Shown here: in pieces, positions 30,277-32,447 of the stretch
Layout of the letters: each line of letters opens with the position of its first letter
Position numbering within the stretch: the stretch's first letter is position 1
From: Verrucomicrobiota bacterium
GTDB taxonomy: Bacteria; Verrucomicrobiota; Verrucomicrobiia; Limisphaerales; JADLHS01
NCBI GenBank assembly: GCA_029573725.1
Contig: JAKQDQ010000012.1
Coordinates: 1-32,447 of the forward strand
DNA length: 32,447 bases
Reading direction: 5' to 3'
The notes under the pieces: model-generated
The model's database searches: none
What the model was told of the DNA's origin: nothing
The model's input: only the letters and a program-made list of their open reading frames with translations
Translations under genes and position numbers: made by a program

Positions 30277-32447
30277 ATGAAATTTCCAATTCCAACTCGT
30301 TTCGCGCTCCAGTTCCTAATGTTTGTCCTGTTCGCCTTCACGATGGTGACGACTTCCCGATCCGCCGAAGCCTGGGTGCAGCGCTACAACGGCCCGTCAG
30401 AATCAAGTGATCAAGCCACCAAAACCGTCACGGACAACGCGGGTAACGTGATTGTCACGGGCTACAGTAATGATGGAGTGACCGGCGACGACTGGCTCAC
30501 TATCAAGTATTCTGGGGCGGGCGTGCCCTTGTGGACCAATCGTTACAACGGTCCGGGCAACAGCGATGACCAGGCCCGCGCCGTGGCGGTGGATGGCAGC
30601 GGCAACGTCTTCGTCACCGGCTCTTCCACCGGCAGCGGCAGTTCCTCCGACTACGCGACGGTGGCGTATTCGGGATCGGGCGTGCCCTTGTGGACCAATC
30701 GTTACAATGGTCCGGCCAACGGAGATGACCTCGTGACCACCAAGTATTGCCTGGCCATTGCGCCCGACGGCGTGGTGGTGGCGGGCTACTCCGATGTCGC
30801 GCCCTTACCCGGCGTGACCGTCAATGATTTCGCCGTGGTGAAATACCTCATCAACCTCACCATCAGCCTGCCGGACATCACCAGCCAGCCACAGAGCGTC
30901 ACTCTCGGTTGCGGCGACGGTCCAGCCGTTTTCAGCGTCACGGCTTCGGGGGGACCTTCATTGTCGTATCAGTGGTATCTCAACGGGGCGTTGCTTGCCG
31001 GGGCCACGGCCAGCAATCATGTCGTCAACCTCGCCACCCCCACCACTGCCGGTGGCTACACGGTGGTCATCACGAACGCGCAGGGTGCCGTCACCAGCAG
31101 CGTGGCCGTTCTGACGTTGACCAACCAGACGCTTTCGGTGCTGGCCGCGGATGCTTTCAGTTTGAATCCGGGCGGGACCCTGGTTATCCCGCCCTCGGCG
31201 TTCGCGAGCAACGACGTTGCCGGCACCTGCTCCGGGACGCCAACCGAACTCACGTTCCTCACGTTCAGCCCGACCAGCGCCAACGGCGGCAGCCTCGCCT
31301 GGCTTCCCGGTGGCATTCCGCTTTGGACCAATCGCTACAACGGCCCGGGCAACGGCCCGGACCAGGTCAGCGCCGTGGCGGTGGATGGTAGCGGCAACGT
31401 CTTCGTCACCGGCTCTTCCACCGGCAGCGGCGGTAACTCCGACTACGCGACGGTGGCCTATTCGGGGACGGGCGTTGCTTTGTGGACCAACCGCTACAAC
31501 GGTCCGGGTAACGGAGATGACGTAGCCAATGCCGTGGCGGTAGACGGCAGCGGCAACGTCTTCGTCACGGGCTATTCCACCGGTAGCGGCAGCTCCCTCG
31601 ACTACGCGACGGTGGCGTATTCTGGGGCGGGTGTGCCCTTGTGGACCAATCGTTACAACGGCCCGGGGAACGGTTCGGACCAGGCCTACGCCGTGGCGGT
31701 GGATGGCAGCGGCAACGTCTTCGTCATCGGCTCTTCCGGCAGAGGCAGCTCCCTCGACTACGCGACGGTGGCGTATTCGAGGGTGGGTGTGCCCTTGTGG
31801 ACCAATCGTTACCACGGCCCGAGCAACGGCAATGACTACGCCCGCGCCGTGGCGGTGGATGGCAGCGGCAACGTCTTCGTCATCGGCGATTCCCCCGGTA
31901 GTGGCTCGGACTACGCGACGGTGGCGTATTCTGGGGCGGGCGTGCCCTTGTGGACCAATCGTTACAACGGTCCGGCCAACGCCAATGACTACGCCCGCGC
32001 CGTGGCGGTGGATGGCAGCGGCAACGTCTTCGTCACCGGCTATTCGGCCGGTAGCGGTAGTGGCTGGGACTACGCGACGGTGGCGTATTCTGGGGCGGGT
32101 GTGCCCTTGTGGACCAATCGTTACAACGACCCGGGCAACGGCGCGGACCAGACCTACGCCGTGGCGGTGGATGGCGGCGGCAACGTCTTCGTCACCGGCT
32201 CTTCCACCGGCAGCGGCGGTAACTCCGACTACGCGACGGTGGCGTATTCGGGATCGGGCGTGCCCTTGTGGACCAATCGTTACAACGGTCCGGCCAACGC
32301 CAATGACTACGCCCGCGCCGTGGCGGTGGGTGGCGGCGGCAACGTCTTCGTCACCGGCTATTCCACCGGCAGCGGCGGTAACTCCGACTACGCGACGGTG
32401 GGGTATTCGGGCACGGGCCTGCCCTTGTGGACCAATCGTTACAACGG
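30277..32447 (+). CDS. Secreted tandem beta-propeller-repeat (SBBP-like)/Ig-domain protein, 3' truncated by window edge
   Basis: The frame runs unbroken from the ATG at 30277 to the window end (723 codons), so the C-terminus is outside. Residues 1-33 are a signal peptide (FALQFLMFVLFAFTMVTTSRSAEA). Three propeller-type blades follow: a divergent one (WVQRYNGPSESSDQATKTV), a consensus one (WTNRYNGPGN..AVAVDGSGNVFVTGSS..DYATVAYS) and another divergent one that ends DFAVVKYLINL. Next are an Ig-like domain (about 205-285; SYQWYLNGALLAG, AGGYTVVITNAQG) and the first part of a cadherin-like module (LNPGGTLVIPPSAFASND). This breaks off after SANGGSL and leads straight into eight more WTNRYNG blades of about 53 residues. 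The blades resemble the beta-propeller (SBBP) repeats known from PVC and other bacteria. An extracellular binding or structural role is inferred. Confidence 0.85.
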   Translation, partial: MKFPIPTRFALQFLMFVLFAFTMVTTSRSAEAWVQRYNGPSESSDQATKTVTDNAGNVIVTGYSNDGVTGDDWLTIKYSGAGVPLWTNRYNGPGNSDDQARAVAVDGSGNVFVTGSSTGSGSSSDYATVAYSGSGVPLWTNRYNGPANGDDLVTTKYCLAIAPDGVVVAGYSDVAPLPGVTVNDFAVVKYLINLTISLPDITSQPQSVTLGCGDGPAVFSVTASGGPSLSYQWYLNGALLAGATASNHVVNLATPTTAGGYTVVITNAQGAVTSSVAVLTLTNQTLSVLAADAFSLNPGGTLVIPPSAFASNDVAGTCSGTPTELTFLTFSPTSANGGSLAWLPGGIPLWTNRYNGPGNGPDQVSAVAVDGSGNVFVTGSSTGSGGNSDYATVAYSGTGVALWTNRYNGPGNGDDVANAVAVDGSGNVFVTGYSTGSGSSLDYATVAYSGAGVPLWTNRYNGPGNGSDQAYAVAVDGSGNVFVIGSSGRGSSLDYATVAYSRVGVPLWTNRYHGPSNGNDYARAVAVDGSGNVFVIGDSPGSGSDYATVAYSGAGVPLWTNRYNGPANANDYARAVAVDGSGNVFVTGYSAGSGSGWDYATVAYSGAGVPLWTNRYNDPGNGADQTYAVAVDGGGNVFVTGSSTGSGGNSDYATVAYSGSGVPLWTNRYNGPANANDYARAVAVGGGGNVFVTGYSTGSGGNSDYATVGYSGTGLPLWTNRYN
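30529..30846 (+). repeat. First block of 53-codon blade repeats
   Basis: One consensus copy (30529-30687) and one copy that diverges after its first 40 bases (30688-30846). The period is 159 bases, the same as in the downstream block, and the shared part is nearly identical to it at base level. Confidence 0.8.
31321..32447 (+). repeat. Array of eight near-identical 153-159-base repeats
   Basis: The codon TGG of the blade motif WTNRYNG recurs at 31324, 31483, 31642, 31798, 31951, 32110, 32269 and 32428, giving periods of 159, 159, 156, 153, 159, 159 and 159 bases. All differences are multiples of three. Base-level identity between units is very high, including synonymous positions, which points to recent duplication or gene conversion. 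The last copy is cut by the window end. Confidence 0.92.

Noticed and set aside
31321..32447. CRISPR-like array
   Set aside because: The repeats are 153-159 bases long, contiguous, in one reading frame and encode propeller blades; there are no spacers.

Overview
The window is a GC-rich bacterial chromosome segment that most likely comes from a verrucomicrobial (PVC-group) bacterium, probably near the Pedosphaera/Limisphaerales lineage. This is inference from gene content: a cytochrome c/dehydrogenase of the 'PVC-type' architecture beside a neutral-ceramidase-like secreted protein, a prepilin-like protein with the FTLIELL leader and the [11 protein letters not shown] tail, large secreted Ig/cadherin/propeller proteins with typical verrucomicrobial C-terminal regions, and a DHH phosphoesterase of a type I associate with this group. 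No rRNA, tRNA, CRISPR array, transposase or phage gene was recognised.

Layout. Positions 1-6018 hold two secreted proteins on the plus strand: the 3' part of a cadherin/InlB-repeat protein and a complete subtilase with a P-domain. Positions 6107-8932 hold a degenerate receiver-domain protein, a cold-shock protein with a long leader, and the pair hemW-rsmI. Positions 9251-14057 (minus) form a two-gene unit, PVC-type dehydrogenase/cytochrome c then ceramidase-like protein. A divergent prepilin-like gene follows (14456-15265). Next come a VOC-family protein (minus), a DHH phosphoesterase (plus), and a minus-strand pair of B12-binding radical SAM protein and alpha/beta-hydrolase-like secreted protein. 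A feoA-feoA-feoB ferrous-iron operon (20539-23555, minus) lies divergent to a family 2 glycosyltransferase. rpsT has a clear intrinsic terminator. A LysM protein and dtd (minus) are divergent to purM and a heparinase II/III family protein (plus). The last 2.6 kb hold an orphan fragment of a purM 3' end and the start of a very repetitive secreted beta-propeller protein that runs out of the window.

How the genes work together. Housekeeping functions (heme chaperone, rRNA methylation, D-aminoacyl-tRNA editing, S20, purine synthesis, iron uptake) are mixed with secreted degradative or surface proteins (subtilase, hydrolases, heparinase-like lyase, adhesin or propeller proteins), as expected for an organism that feeds on polymers.

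The most interesting signals are four. First, -10-like hexamers lie only 5-8 bases before the start codons of several transcription-unit-leading genes without Shine-Dalgarno sites, which suggests frequent leaderless transcripts. Second, a divergent second copy of the purM C-terminus lies just downstream of the purM-heparinase unit. Third, low-complexity insertions of dispersed-repeat character sit in frame inside the conserved genes hemW and purM. Fourth, an oddly assembled, nearly identical 159-base repeat array occurs in the terminal propeller gene. No wholly new multi-gene system could be demonstrated.
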